Below are positions 8,205-18,057 of a stretch of DNA of 64,000 bases, piece by piece; position 1 is the stretch's first letter, and every line of letters begins with the position of its first letter. The DNA is from Bacteroidota bacterium. Its GTDB lineage: Bacteria; Bacteroidota; Ignavibacteria; SZUA-365. A model generated the notes under the pieces. That model did no database searches. It was not told the DNA's origin and worked only from the letters and a program-made list of their open reading frames with translations. The DNA lies in the NCBI GenBank assembly GCA_003246455.1, contig QKAF01000009.1, forward strand, positions 21,395-85,394, written 5' to 3'. A program made the translations under genes and the position numbers.

Positions 8205-10223
8205 ATGAGCACGTCCGCTTCCGCGGAGCAACGGCCCGCGATCTCGGTGGTCATCGTCAGTTACAATGTGCGCGATCTGCTCGAAAACTGCCTGCAGTCG
8301 CTGTACACCGCATTGACGGGAATCACCCACGAGGTGTACGTCGTTGACAACCGTTCCGATGACGGGACGGTCGAGATGGTTCGGCAGCGCTTTCCCCAGG
8401 CGACGCTCATCGCCAACGAGGAAAACCTCGGCTTTGCCCGCGCCAACAACCTCGCGCTGTCGCGTGCGAGCGGAGAGACCCTGCTTCTGCTGAATCCGGA
8501 TACCCTCGTTCAGGAGGACACGATCGGCACAATGCTTCGTTTTTTCCGCGAAAACGAAGATGTCGGCATGGCCGGCTGTAAAATCATCAAGCCCGACGGC
8601 AGTCTGGAAGCGGCATCGCGGCGCAGTTTCCCGAGTCCGTGGGTGTCCTTCACGAAACTGAGCGGGCTCAGCACGCTGTTCCCTCGCTCCCCTCTCTTTG
8701 CCCGTTACAACCTGACATACCTCAGCGAGGACGAGTCGTACGAAGTCGATGCCATCTCCGGCTCGTTCATGATGCTCCGGCGGGAGGTGTACGACACGAT
8801 CGGCGGCCTCGATGAGTCGTACTTCATGTACGGGGAGGATCTGGACTGGTGCTTCCGCACGCAGCGCGCGGGCTGGAAGCTGTATTATGTCCACAGCACG
8901 AAAATCATTCACTACGGCGGCGAGAGCACCAAGCGCAGCAGCATCGACGCGCACGCGGAATTCTACCGCGCGATGCAGGTGTTCGCGCGCAATAATCTCG
9001 GACTGTCGGCGTTCAGCCTCGGGGTCATTTCCATCGGCATCCGCATCCGGCTGGCCCTCGCGCGCTCGCGGCATCTCTTCACGGGCAGTCTCCCGCTCCT
9101 CGGCGACGCGTTGACGACCGTCATCGCGATGCTCGCGGCCGAATTCATCCGTTTCGGCGGGTTTTTCCGCTTTCCGGAATACGCATACCCGACGGTGTAT
9201 ATCGCGGTGGTGCTGATCATGTGGCTCGGCCTGCTGCTCTCAGGCGCGTACACGCGGGAACAGTACCATATCGTCCGCTCGGGACTCGGCGTCCTGCTGG
9301 CGTTCCTGATTCTCTCGTCGCTGACCTTTTTCTTCAAGGACTGGGGATTCAGCCGCATGGTGGTCGTCATCGCCGGCGGGCTCAATCTGATACTCATTCC
9401 CGGACGCCGCATCCTCGGCTCCCTTCTTTCGCCGCGGCAGCGGGAACACCCGGTGACGGGAAGGCGAACGCTGCTCGTCGGGCTCAACGAACAGACGCTC
9501 GATGTGCTCGGGCGCCTCAAACGGCTCGATGAACAGAGCTATCATATCCTCGGCCTCATCGACCTGAGCCGCCGGCGCATCGGGGAGACCGTCGATTCGG
9601 TCCCCGTGCTCGGCAGCGTGCAGAACATCGGGAAGGTGATCGACGAGAACGACGTGACAGACATCATCATCGGTCCGGACACCCTCCCCTACTCGGAAAT
9701 CCTTTCGATGATCGGCCGCACCCGCGGAAAAGCCGTTCATTACCGCATCGTCCCGCGAAGCATGGAATTCATCGTCGGAAAGACCAGCGTCGACCAGCTC
9801 AGCAGTGTCCCGCTGCTCGATTTCGAATACAATCTGATGAAAGGCTCGAATCGCCTGCTCAAGCGTACGCTCGATATCATTTTGTCTTTGCCCGCAGTCC
9901 TGTTAATTTACCCGGTTGTATCCCTTCTATCCGGCCGAAAGAATCCGGGACCGATGGCGCGTTTCGTCCTGGGCCTCCCGCAGGTCCTCGCCGGACGCAA
10001 AAGCCTTGTGGGATACGACCCGGCGTATCTTCATGCGCCGAGCGACGTGTACCTGGGCAAACCGGGACTGACCGGGCTTGCGCAGCTGCGCTCGATAGAA
10101 AGGCTGACCGAGGAGGAAGTTCTCGGGACGGTGATCCAGTACGTGCGGAACTACTCCGTGTTTCTCGACATCGAGATCCTCATCCGCACCCTGCTGATGT
10201 TCGTAGTTAGAAAAAACCGATAG
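8205..10223 (+). CDS. Family 2 glycosyltransferase fused to a degenerate polyprenyl glycosylphosphotransferase-like region
   Basis: This is a 672-residue fusion. Residues 1 to about 290 are a GT2 domain of the rhamnosyltransferase type: ISVVIVSYNVRDLLENCL near residue 13, LLLLNPDTLVQ, and FMYGEDLDWCFRTQRAGW. Then come about four hydrophobic helices (about 300-410). A Rossmann-like segment (TLLVGLNEQTLDVLGRLK to about 520) resembles the CoA-binding-like domain of WbaP-type transferases. The C-terminus keeps only parts of the bacterial sugar transferase domain: KRTLDIILSLPAVLLIYPV, SLVGYDP and KPGLTGLAQL. The usual basic KFRSM-type catalytic segment is not visible. The GT2 part is probably active, the phosphotransferase part probably not. 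It likely acts at the inner membrane in polysaccharide assembly. Confidence 0.8.
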   Translation: MSTSASAEQRPAISVVIVSYNVRDLLENCLQSLYTALTGITHEVYVVDNRSDDGTVEMVRQRFPQATLIANEENLGFARANNLALSRASGETLLLLNPDTLVQEDTIGTMLRFFRENEDVGMAGCKIIKPDGSLEAASRRSFPSPWVSFTKLSGLSTLFPRSPLFARYNLTYLSEDESYEVDAISGSFMMLRREVYDTIGGLDESYFMYGEDLDWCFRTQRAGWKLYYVHSTKIIHYGGESTKRSSIDAHAEFYRAMQVFARNNLGLSAFSLGVISIGIRIRLALARSRHLFTGSLPLLGDALTTVIAMLAAEFIRFGGFFRFPEYAYPTVYIAVVLIMWLGLLLSGAYTREQYHIVRSGLGVLLAFLILSSLTFFFKDWGFSRMVVVIAGGLNLILIPGRRILGSLLSPRQREHPVTGRRTLLVGLNEQTLDVLGRLKRLDEQSYHILGLIDLSRRRIGETVDSVPVLGSVQNIGKVIDENDVTDIIIGPDTLPYSEILSMIGRTRGKAVHYRIVPRSMEFIVGKTSVDQLSSVPLLDFEYNLMKGSNRLLKRTLDIILSLPAVLLIYPVVSLLSGRKNPGPMARFVLGLPQVLAGRKSLVGYDPAYLHAPSDVYLGKPGLTGLAQLRSIERLTEEEVLGTVIQYVRNYSVFLDIEILIRTLLMFVVRKNR

Positions 10224-10242
10224 ATAATAGAGGTAGCATCCC

Positions 10243-11193
10243 ATGGCCAAGACTGTGCTCGAATTTGAACGTCCGATCATAGAACTGGAACAGAAGATCG
10301 AGGAAATGCGGCGTGTGATCGACGATCTGGACCTCCACGACGAAATCGACGCCCTGGAAAAGCGCGTCAATGATCTGCGCGCCTCCGTGTATGGGAATCT
10401 GACCCGCTGGCAGAAAGTGCAGCTCGCGAGGCATCCCGACCGCCCCTACACGCTCGACTATATCAAGCACATGACCACGGACTTCGTCGAACTGCACGGA
10501 GACCGTTTTCACGGCGACGATCATGCAATCGTCGGAGGCTTCGCGAAGCTTGACGGGAAGTCCGTCATGATCATCGGCCAGCAGAAAGGTCGCGACACGA
10601 AGAGCAATCTGTTCCGGAACTTCGGCATGGCCAATCCGGAGGGATACCGCAAAGCCCTGCGCCTGATGGGACTGGCGGCGAAATTCAACCGTCCGGTGAT
10701 CACGCTGATCGATACACCGGGTGCGTACCCCGGTCTCGAGGCGGAGGAACGCGGGCAGGCGGAAGCGATCGCACGCAACCTCTTCGAAATGACGCGGCTG
10801 CCTGTGCCCATCATCATCGTCATCATCGGCGAGGGCGCCTCGGGCGGGGCGCTCGGCATCGGAGTCGGGGACCGCGTCCTGATGCTCGAGAACACCTGGT
10901 ACAATGTCATTTCCCCGGAATCCTGCTCGAGCATTCTCTGGCGCAGCTGGGACTACAAGGAACAGGCCGCCGAAGCCCTCAAACTCACGGCGCCCGATCT
11001 GCTCGCACAGGGCATCATCGACCGCATCATCCCCGAACCGCTGGGCGGCGCGCATCGCAATCACGTCGAAGCGGCTCTGCTCCTGAAAACCGCGCTGATC
11101 GAGGAACTCAAGCCCCTGCGGGCGATGAAACCCGATCAGCTTCGACGCAACAGAATCAAGAAATTCGGCCAGATGGGAGAATTCAACACCTGA
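10243..11193 (+). CDS. accA: Acetyl-CoA carboxylase carboxyltransferase subunit alpha
   Basis: This 316-residue protein transfers carboxyl from biotin to acetyl-CoA in the first step of fatty-acid synthesis, with AccD. It has the normal family length. The N-terminus is helical ([19 protein letters not shown]) and the crotonase-like core has [27 protein letters not shown] and [12 protein letters not shown]. The C-terminal part contains [14 protein letters not shown]. accD is not adjacent. The stop TGA overlaps the next ATG by one base (TGATG), so it is translationally coupled to the thioesterase. Confidence 0.96.
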   Translation: MAKTVLEFERPIIELEQKIEEMRRVIDDLDLHDEIDALEKRVNDLRASVYGNLTRWQKVQLARHPDRPYTLDYIKHMTTDFVELHGDRFHGDDHAIVGGFAKLDGKSVMIIGQQKGRDTKSNLFRNFGMANPEGYRKALRLMGLAAKFNRPVITLIDTPGAYPGLEAEERGQAEAIARNLFEMTRLPVPIIIVIIGEGASGGALGIGVGDRVLMLENTWYNVISPESCSSILWRSWDYKEQAAEALKLTAPDLLAQGIIDRIIPEPLGGAHRNHVEAALLLKTALIEELKPLRAMKPDQLRRNRIKKFGQMGEFNT

Positions 11194-11606
11194 TGCACGC
11201 GGTTTCTCACGAAACGCGTATCCGCGTCCGTTACGCGGATACCGACCAGATGCAGATCGTCTACAACGGCAAGTATTTCGAGTACTTCGAAGTCGGCCGT
11301 ACCGAGCTGATGCGCGCCCGGGGACTCACCTACGCCGAATTCGAGCACTCTGGGACGCGCCTGCCGCTGGTGGAGGCACATTGCCGCTTTCACCTCCCCG
11401 CGCGCTACGACGACATCATTGTGATCCGCAGCGAAGTGCGCGACATCCCCCGGTCGACCATGCGTGTCGATTACGAAGTACGCCGCGAATCCGACGGGAT
11501 ATTGATCGCCACCGGCTATACCACGCACGCATTCCTCGATATCGCCTCCCTGCGTCCGATCCGTCCTCCTGCCGTTTTTCTCGACACGCTCTGGCCGAAT
11601 CGCTGA
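11193..11606 (+). CDS. YbgC/FadM-type acyl-CoA thioesterase
   Basis: This 137-residue hot-dog-fold protein has the 4HBT signature: RIRVRYADTDQMQIVYNGKY at about 7-26, with the catalytic Asp in ADTDQM, then FEVGRTELMRARGLTY. Members hydrolyse acyl-CoA or acyl-ACP thioesters. The one-base overlap with accA suggests a lipid-metabolism role here, although YbgC itself is linked to the Tol-Pal system elsewhere and no tol genes are near. Confidence 0.88.
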   Translation: MHAVSHETRIRVRYADTDQMQIVYNGKYFEYFEVGRTELMRARGLTYAEFEHSGTRLPLVEAHCRFHLPARYDDIIVIRSEVRDIPRSTMRVDYEVRRESDGILIATGYTTHAFLDIASLRPIRPPAVFLDTLWPNR

Positions 11607-11832
11607 GCCCTCACAGCTCCGACTCCTGAGAATCCAGGCACTTCCGCCCCTGGTTCTTCCTCCTTTTCATCCCCCCGTCTTCGCCTCCCTTATTCTGACA
11701 GAATTGTAAGCCCGGATTAAGTCTGCTGTAAGTTGCTCCGCCTAATTTGCGGAGTGAATGCTGGGACAGTTCCAGCACGGAAAACGAATAGCAGTGCTGA
11801 GGTACAGTTGATAATGCGGAAGAACAGATGAA

Positions 11833-14457
11833 ATGAAAGCCCTTTTCAGCATACTGTGTCTGCTCGTAAGTGCGATTGTCATCCCCCGGCCGGTCCAGGC
11901 TCAGACCGGCTTACCCTCGCAGATCGAGATGCTCGCATCCCTCAGATCCGGCAACCCTCAGCGTGTGACTCATGCCCTCGAAAACATCAATCAGGATGCA
12001 CTTGCGCAGGCCCTGTATGCCAATCTGTACCACGTTGCCGGATCTGAGCCCTCCTCCCGCCTCGAAGCCTCCGCCATCGCCAAAGCCCTCGGATTCGTAC
12101 TGATCGTGGGGCTCGACGGCGAGCGCGCGGCGCTTTCACCGAACGAAGTGACGAATGCGATGCAGCGTCTGGAAACGCTGCTGCGGAACATCGATCCCGC
12201 CGTGAGCAATGTCGTGGAGGAATTCCAGTGGCGGGCAGTGGAACTGATGCAGTATGCCACGGCATACGACTTTTACCGCGCGGCACGCGGCGGCACGCTG
12301 CCGGAAGCGGAACAGAAGCTTGCGCTGTTTGCCGATAATGCCGTCCAGCAGCTGCACAACAGCTTCGTGGTTCGGAATAATCTTTCGATCAAACTCGCCG
12401 CCGCAGCCGGATATGCCGCGCTGATGCTTCGCGGCGAGACGGTGATCGGGACACAGCGCACACCCGCCGAATGGTTTGAAACCGCGTTCCTGCACATAGA
12501 AAGCACCCTCTTCGAATACCAGGGGCAGAGCGACGGCTACCACGGATACAGTGAAGGTCCATGGTATTTCCGCTACGCGATGCAGAACCTGATTCCATTC
12601 TTCCTGGCGATCGACGTCGCCTTCGATGGCGGCGACTTCACCGTCGCGGGGAGATCCGCAGCGAGTCCCCTCCGTGACCCGAAATATCAGCGCCTGCTCG
12701 AATGGATCGCAACATTGCGCATGCCCGACGGCATGCTTCCGCCGTTTGAGGACACCTACTTCCAGGCGTGGTTCCCGGAAGCGGCCGCGATCGCCCCGGT
12801 CGAACCCGCGCTTTCGTGGCTGGCATGGAACAACTTCGACGGCGCCGGATGCGCGATGAGTCCGTCGCGCCTCTCCGCCGAGCTTTCGCGTAATTTTGAC
12901 AGCCGGGTCGAGTATCTCCTGAGCGAGGCGTCGCCGCGGACCTGCGCCGATCCCCTTCCCCGCAGCAGGATTCTCCCCGATGCCGGATACGCGGTGTTCC
13001 GCAGCGATTGGACCGCCGATGCGACCTATTTTGCCCTGATCGGCAAAAACGGGATCGCCCGCACGCACCGCTCCCCGGTCGGCAGCGGCCACAAGCAGGC
13101 GAACGAAACCGCCTTCATTCTGCACGCAGGCGGAGAACTCCTCGCGATCGAACCGGGGTATCACAGCAGCAGCGCGCGCGGAGAAATCGTCTTCGGCCAG
13201 AACCATAATATTCTTCTCGTGGACGGACGCGGTCCGGACAGCACGTCGTGGGGCACGTCGCTTTTCGGCGTCGACGCGTTCATGAGCGACACCCTCACTT
13301 CCCCCGATGCGAATACGGTCACCATCCGTACCGCGTACCAGGGAGCCGACATCGAACGGCGCGCCACCGTCCTCGGCGGCGATTTCATCGTGCTCGCAGA
13401 CCGTGCCCGCGCAGCGTTTCCGCACCGCTTCACCCACCAGGTGCACGGCAACGGCCGTGAGAATGCGGGCGGATACTCCGCGGATTTCGACGGACAGACC
13501 GCGCTGTGGACCCGCGGCGCGATGTCGCTTCACGCTCTCGTCGCGAGTGCGGACGGCATTCCTGCGATGGAAACCGTCTCGCGAACGCATGCGCCGGCCG
13601 GCGGACGATTCGAGGAGCACAGCGCCCTTTACTCGTCACGCACGGGGAGCGACGTCCGCTTCCATACCGTACTCTGCGCCGCTCGCAGCGAAGAACCGGT
13701 TCAGACGAACATCCTTCAGCAGGGCGACGGCATGACGGTTCTTACTGCCGTCCATGCGCAGCGGGAGCTTCTTTCCATTTTGAATGCGATCGGTGGCGAT
13801 GTGTCTGCCGCAGTCCCCATGGCGGGGAATGTCCGCACCGATGCGATCGCATTGCATTGCGTCCTCAATTCTGCTGGCAGGCCGGATCTGTGGATGCTCG
13901 ATGAAGGCAGCTTCATCCAGTCTGACGACCGGGTGGTGTTGTCTTCATCACTTACTGTCACGGCTGTCTTGGCGACGGCCGGCAATTCGATGCGGCTGAC
14001 CGTGCGCGGCAATGCTCCGGCGACCCTTCGCCTGCACGTCCCGCGCACCATCGCCTCCGTCCGCGGCGATGTGGCTGGCTGGGACCTTTCGGGCAGCATG
14101 CTGCGCATCGATCTCGCCACGGCGGACGCGGATCTCGTTATCGAGATGACGTCCACACTCACCGATGCGGATATGGCCGGGACCGTTCCTCTCCAGCCGC
14201 AGATTCACTCCGCGTATCCGCAGCCCGCTGCCGCCGGCAGTGTCATCACCTGCATGGTCGAACTGCCTGCCGCATCCGGCGTGCAGATCAGTCTGCAGGA
14301 TGCACTGGGCAGGCGCTGCAGCGAGGATCTGAGCGCGGAATACGCCCCGGGGACGCACGCGCTTCGGCTTCCGACGTCGCGGCTCGCACCGGGCGTCTAC
14401 TTCCTCCGCCTGCAGATCGGCGCGGAAACCCGGATGCAGCGCCTGGTGATACGGTGA
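11833..14457 (+). CDS. Exported heparinase II/III-like protein with T9SS-type C-terminal domain
   Basis: This 874-residue protein has a signal peptide (about 1-23, ending VQAQ). An alpha-helical barrel-like N-terminal region (about 80-370) includes YHGYSEGPWYFRYAMQNL. A heparinase II/III-like beta region (about 380-650) includes AGYAVFRSDWTADATYFALI, HRSPVGSGHKQANETAF and VFGQNHNILLVDG. The last ~85 residues (SAYPQPAAAG through LAPGVYFLRLQIGAETRMQRLVI) look like a type A T9SS sorting domain, so the protein is probably secreted or surface-bound. It may be a polysaccharide lyase or a non-catalytic relative; I could not assign catalytic residues with certainty. A lipoprotein and a beta-barrel protein follow on the same strand. 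Confidence 0.75.
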   Translation: MKALFSILCLLVSAIVIPRPVQAQTGLPSQIEMLASLRSGNPQRVTHALENINQDALAQALYANLYHVAGSEPSSRLEASAIAKALGFVLIVGLDGERAALSPNEVTNAMQRLETLLRNIDPAVSNVVEEFQWRAVELMQYATAYDFYRAARGGTLPEAEQKLALFADNAVQQLHNSFVVRNNLSIKLAAAAGYAALMLRGETVIGTQRTPAEWFETAFLHIESTLFEYQGQSDGYHGYSEGPWYFRYAMQNLIPFFLAIDVAFDGGDFTVAGRSAASPLRDPKYQRLLEWIATLRMPDGMLPPFEDTYFQAWFPEAAAIAPVEPALSWLAWNNFDGAGCAMSPSRLSAELSRNFDSRVEYLLSEASPRTCADPLPRSRILPDAGYAVFRSDWTADATYFALIGKNGIARTHRSPVGSGHKQANETAFILHAGGELLAIEPGYHSSSARGEIVFGQNHNILLVDGRGPDSTSWGTSLFGVDAFMSDTLTSPDANTVTIRTAYQGADIERRATVLGGDFIVLADRARAAFPHRFTHQVHGNGRENAGGYSADFDGQTALWTRGAMSLHALVASADGIPAMETVSRTHAPAGGRFEEHSALYSSRTGSDVRFHTVLCAARSEEPVQTNILQQGDGMTVLTAVHAQRELLSILNAIGGDVSAAVPMAGNVRTDAIALHCVLNSAGRPDLWMLDEGSFIQSDDRVVLSSSLTVTAVLATAGNSMRLTVRGNAPATLRLHVPRTIASVRGDVAGWDLSGSMLRIDLATADADLVIEMTSTLTDADMAGTVPLQPQIHSAYPQPAAAGSVITCMVELPAASGVQISLQDALGRRCSEDLSAEYAPGTHALRLPTSRLAPGVYFLRLQIGAETRMQRLVIR

Positions 14458-14506
14458 GCAGGAACAGCGAAAGAGAAATACGATCTTTTATAGAGGAGTA
14501 GGTTTC

Positions 14507-16546
14507 ATGATCAGTCAATCGTTACCATCAAAGCCCCCTGTTGCCTGGGCGCTCGCCTTCATGGCGCTGGTTATCGCGGCAACGCTGTTCGGCGGCTGTT
14601 CAGAACCGCTGGCGCCGGTCCTTCCCGAATGGGACATCGACGCCAACGTTCCGCTGATCAACCATACATATACCATGCAGGACATGCTGCAGGAAGATGA
14701 TATCCTGCGGATCACCCAGGATGGCGACCAGGTACTCGTCGTCACCCAGCGGTACCCGGTCAATGCCATCAGTCTTTCGGACCATCTTCGCATCACCGAT
14801 TACAATTTCCGCGCCTCGGAAACCTTCGATTTCGTGCGCTTCGATATTCCCGATTACCTCGACCAGCAGCTGAACGTCTTCACCCTCTTCCCCGACCTTC
14901 CCCGCGGCCAGCAGGTCGTCCCCGCCATCCGAAACGATCTCGGTGTGAGCGTGGCCATTGATACCCGTGAGTATTTCGAGGAAATGATCTTCGCGAAGGG
15001 GAAACTGGGACTCGATTTCGTCAACAGCACCCCGGTCCCGCTCCGCCTCGAAGATATCCGGCTTCTGGATGCCGCAGGCAGCACGCTTGGACAGACGAGC
15101 TATGCAAACCTGATTCAGCCCGGACAGCGCATCACCCTGCCTGCGATGAATCTCGCCGGCCTGAAACTCACCAGCGCCATGCGGCTGACCTTCGACGTTT
15201 CCTCGCCGGGAAGCGCCGGGAAAACCGTCGACCTGTCCAGCGCGATGAGCCTCGGGGTGAATGGCGCGCTGACGGAGACCGATATTCTCTCGGTTCGCGG
15301 TTTCGTCCCCTCCCAGGACCTCAGCTATTCCCGTACCGTCAATATTACGAACGGCAGCGGGCTGCGCGTGCGCGACGGACTCGTCCGCAGCGGCGCCCTG
15401 CAGTTCACGGTCAACAACTACTTCAACGTTGGTGCGGATGTCTCCGTGACCGTGTCCAGTGCGAGCAAAGGCGGCGCACCCGTCTCCGCCACTGCGCACG
15501 TGAACCCGCGCAGCGTGAAAACGATGACCATCGATCTCAGCGGCGCGGCACTGCTCCTGCAGAACGAAACGGATCTCACCTACAGCGCGCATGTCGTCAC
15601 CGACGATGCGTCGTCAGCCGCGGTCACCCTCCGCCGTGACGACAGTGTCGCTGTCACCGGTCTCGTCAAGGACGTCTTCCTCGCATCGATGACCGGGACG
15701 CTCGCTCCCACCGCGCTGCGCATCCGGCAGATGGAAAACGCGGACTTCTCCATGGACAAGACCATCTCCGGCGCGATTTCACTCGCCGACGCGCGGATGT
15801 GGGCACAGCTTCGAAATGACGCCCTGCTTCCCGTCGGAATCAAATCCGCGACCGTACTCGGAAAGAGCACGGCCGGCAGCGCGGCAAGCATGCCCATGTC
15901 GGCGTTCGATATCGCGGGCAAGTCGCAGTCTACCGTGCACTTCGACAACGCCCAGGTCGTCAGCTTCCTCAATTCCTTCTCCCCGAAATACCCTGACAGT
16001 CTCGGCCTCGAGGGGGAATTCATCCTGAACCCCACGCATGAATACGGCAGTGCGACAGACCAGGACCACCTCACCGGCGACCTGTACGTGGAGTTTCCGA
16101 TGCGATTCACCCAGATGAGCGGGAGCGTCGTCGACACGGTGGATATGGTGATGGACGAGGACAGCCGTAAAAAACTGACCGAGGTCAACGAGGGCTCCCT
16201 TTCTTTCGAACTGGAGAATCACCTTCCGACGGACGTCATCATCGAACCGGAATTCCTCGACAGCCGGTATCGCCACCTGCTCTCCCCGGTATCGGTCGAC
16301 GGCTCACCGCTTCGCGTGGGCGCCGCCCCGGTTGACGCCAACGGCTTTGTCAGCCGCTCGCTGGTCCAGAAGATCGCGATGCAGTTCACGGGAGACGATT
16401 TCTCCCAGCTGTCGAAGGCCGCCTATATCCGCTTCCGGATTTCCTTCAATGCGCAGAACAGCAGCGGGGCCTTCCGCAGCACGGATTATGTGCGCGTCCG
16501 CGGCTATGCCCGTCTGAATGTCAGTACGGCTATCACTGAGAAATGA
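14507..16546 (+). CDS. Large lipoprotein of unknown function
   Basis: This 679-residue protein has a lipoprotein signal sequence with lipobox LFGGC (Cys at about 31). The mature part is rich in beta-strand-like Thr/Ser/Val runs, with repeated elements such as SYSRTVNITNGSGLRVRDG and VTVSSASKGGAPVSATAHV, suggesting repeated beta-sandwich domains on the cell surface. No family recognised. A GAGGAG Shine-Dalgarno precedes the ATG at 14507. Its stop overlaps an upstream possible start of the next gene, so the two are probably co-transcribed; their joint function is unknown. Confidence 0.7.
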   Translation: MISQSLPSKPPVAWALAFMALVIAATLFGGCSEPLAPVLPEWDIDANVPLINHTYTMQDMLQEDDILRITQDGDQVLVVTQRYPVNAISLSDHLRITDYNFRASETFDFVRFDIPDYLDQQLNVFTLFPDLPRGQQVVPAIRNDLGVSVAIDTREYFEEMIFAKGKLGLDFVNSTPVPLRLEDIRLLDAAGSTLGQTSYANLIQPGQRITLPAMNLAGLKLTSAMRLTFDVSSPGSAGKTVDLSSAMSLGVNGALTETDILSVRGFVPSQDLSYSRTVNITNGSGLRVRDGLVRSGALQFTVNNYFNVGADVSVTVSSASKGGAPVSATAHVNPRSVKTMTIDLSGAALLLQNETDLTYSAHVVTDDASSAAVTLRRDDSVAVTGLVKDVFLASMTGTLAPTALRIRQMENADFSMDKTISGAISLADARMWAQLRNDALLPVGIKSATVLGKSTAGSAASMPMSAFDIAGKSQSTVHFDNAQVVSFLNSFSPKYPDSLGLEGEFILNPTHEYGSATDQDHLTGDLYVEFPMRFTQMSGSVVDTVDMVMDEDSRKKLTEVNEGSLSFELENHLPTDVIIEPEFLDSRYRHLLSPVSVDGSPLRVGAAPVDANGFVSRSLVQKIAMQFTGDDFSQLSKAAYIRFRISFNAQNSSGAFRSTDYVRVRGYARLNVSTAITEK

Positions 16547-16551
16547 CGAAC

Positions 16552-16556
16552 GAGGA
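16552..16556 (+). promoter_or_regulatory. Shine-Dalgarno GAGGA deciding the start of the beta-barrel gene
   Basis: GAGGA lies 7 bp before the ATG at 16564. It favours that start over the in-frame ATG at 16543, which overlaps the previous stop but has no comparable ribosome-binding site and would add seven charged residues in front of the signal peptide. Confidence 0.55.
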
Positions 16557-16563
16557 TAGAAGA

Positions 16564-17958
16564 ATGACACACCTGCGACTTTTGCGAACCGGACTGCTGC
16601 CGCTTCTGCTGTCGGTCGCCCTCACGGCGGCTGCGGGCGCACAGACCATCGGAACCAGCGCGCGCCTGACCGGCATGGGCAACAGCAGCGCCGGACTCGT
16701 CCGCGGTCTCGACGCCCTCAACGTCAACCCGGCCCAGCTCGTGCCGAATGACGGCGTCACGGTTTCTCTCGGCATCCTCCCCTTCGGCGCGCAGGCCGGG
16801 GCGGACTTCATGGACTACGCCACGTACGAGAAGTACTTCACCGGAACGCCTAATGAGAAAGGCGTGCGCGAGGCGACGTACCTGACGACGCTCGACAAGC
16901 AGGCGATCCTCAACACCTTCCAGGGCGAGGTCGGGCACTTCACGCACGACATCCGCTACGCGCTGGGGGGACTGATGATTTCGACGAAATTTCTCACAGT
17001 CGGATTCAGCGTCACCGAGCGTACGGGGAGCAACATTTCCCTGCCCCGCTCCTTCGCGGAATTCACCTTCTTCGGGAACGAGCCCGGAAAAGAATTCGAC
17101 TTCTCGAAAACGGAGGTTTCCTCTTCCTGGACGCGTGACTACGCGCTGACGGTGGCGCAGGAATTCCGTCTCTACCGGCGCATCCCGGTGCTGGTCGGCG
17201 CCAGTGTGAAGCTGGTTCATGGTTATGGCTACTTCGGACTCGAGCGCTTCAACAGCAGCTTCGTCACCGATCCCGACACGTATGAAGTCCGCGGCACCGC
17301 CGACATGGCCGCCCGGTATGCCGGCTCGGAAGAGTGGCTGTTTGCAAACAATGATTTTCACTATACGCTGTTTCCCGACCCTGTCGGCAGCGGCATCGGT
17401 TTTGACCTCGGCGCGAATGTGCAGGTGAATCGGTATTTCAGCGCCGGGCTGAGCCTGGTGGATCTGGGATCCGTCACATGGAACCGGCGCGCGCATGAAA
17501 TTTCGGCGAACGAGGATTTCGTCATCGACGACATCACCACGAGCGACCAGGTCGACGAAATCAAAAGCCGTCTCAACGGGCAGGAATACGCAATCCCGTC
17601 GTTCTCGACGCCCCTTCCTTCCGCGATGATCATCTCCGGCGTGTTCGCACTGCCGGATATGCCCCGCAAAGGAAGGAACTGGTATTTCACCGTCGCCTAC
17701 CGTCAGGGATTCAATGACGTCGCGGGAAACAGCACCAGCCCGCGCCTGGGTCTCGGCACGGAAATCGAACTTCTGTACAACGTGGCCTTCCGTCTGGGCG
17801 CGAATTTCGGCGGTATCCGCCCGGTGACTCTCGGTGCCGGCGTCGGATTCATCGCAGACAACTTCAAGCTCGACATCGGCACGATGGACGTAACCCCGCA
17901 TCTGACGAACACGTTCAGTGCGGTCGCAGTGGGCATCAGTTCCCACTGGGATATTTAG
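16564..17958 (+). CDS. Outer-membrane beta-barrel protein (PorV/FadL-like or DUF5723-like)
   Basis: This 464-residue protein has a signal peptide (MTHLRLLRTGLLPLLLSVAL then AGAQ). The mature start TSARLTGMGNSSAGLVRG followed by LDALNVNPAQL is typical of long-chain-transporter/PorV-like outer-membrane barrels in FCB bacteria. Alternating hydrophobic strands continue to the end (SAVAVGISSHWDI). Such proteins are porins, lipid transporters or T9SS shuttle components; the exact role is not clear. It follows a large lipoprotein and an exported T9SS-type protein, so it may form a surface module with them. Confidence 0.7.
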   Translation: MTHLRLLRTGLLPLLLSVALTAAAGAQTIGTSARLTGMGNSSAGLVRGLDALNVNPAQLVPNDGVTVSLGILPFGAQAGADFMDYATYEKYFTGTPNEKGVREATYLTTLDKQAILNTFQGEVGHFTHDIRYALGGLMISTKFLTVGFSVTERTGSNISLPRSFAEFTFFGNEPGKEFDFSKTEVSSSWTRDYALTVAQEFRLYRRIPVLVGASVKLVHGYGYFGLERFNSSFVTDPDTYEVRGTADMAARYAGSEEWLFANNDFHYTLFPDPVGSGIGFDLGANVQVNRYFSAGLSLVDLGSVTWNRRAHEISANEDFVIDDITTSDQVDEIKSRLNGQEYAIPSFSTPLPSAMIISGVFALPDMPRKGRNWYFTVAYRQGFNDVAGNSTSPRLGLGTEIELLYNVAFRLGANFGGIRPVTLGAGVGFIADNFKLDIGTMDVTPHLTNTFSAVAVGISSHWDI

Positions 17959-17999
17959 CCTCCGACGGAGGCAAACAAGTTTCCGCGGCAACGCGGAAA
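17958..17999 (+). promoter_or_regulatory. Two adjacent small hairpins after the beta-barrel gene
   Basis: GCCTCC-GAC-GGAGGC spans 17958-17972, starting at the last base of the beta-barrel stop codon. TTTCCGCG-GCAA-CGCGGAAA spans 17980-17999 with a GNRA-type GCAA loop. Neither has a T-run, so they look like mRNA 3' stabilisers or part of a structured region rather than terminators. A third, terminator-like hairpin follows at 18058. Confidence 0.4.
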
Positions 18000-18057
18000 G
18001 ATCCAACCTACTTCCTTTCCTCATACTTCCCGCCGGAACCCGCTCCGCGGCTACGGC

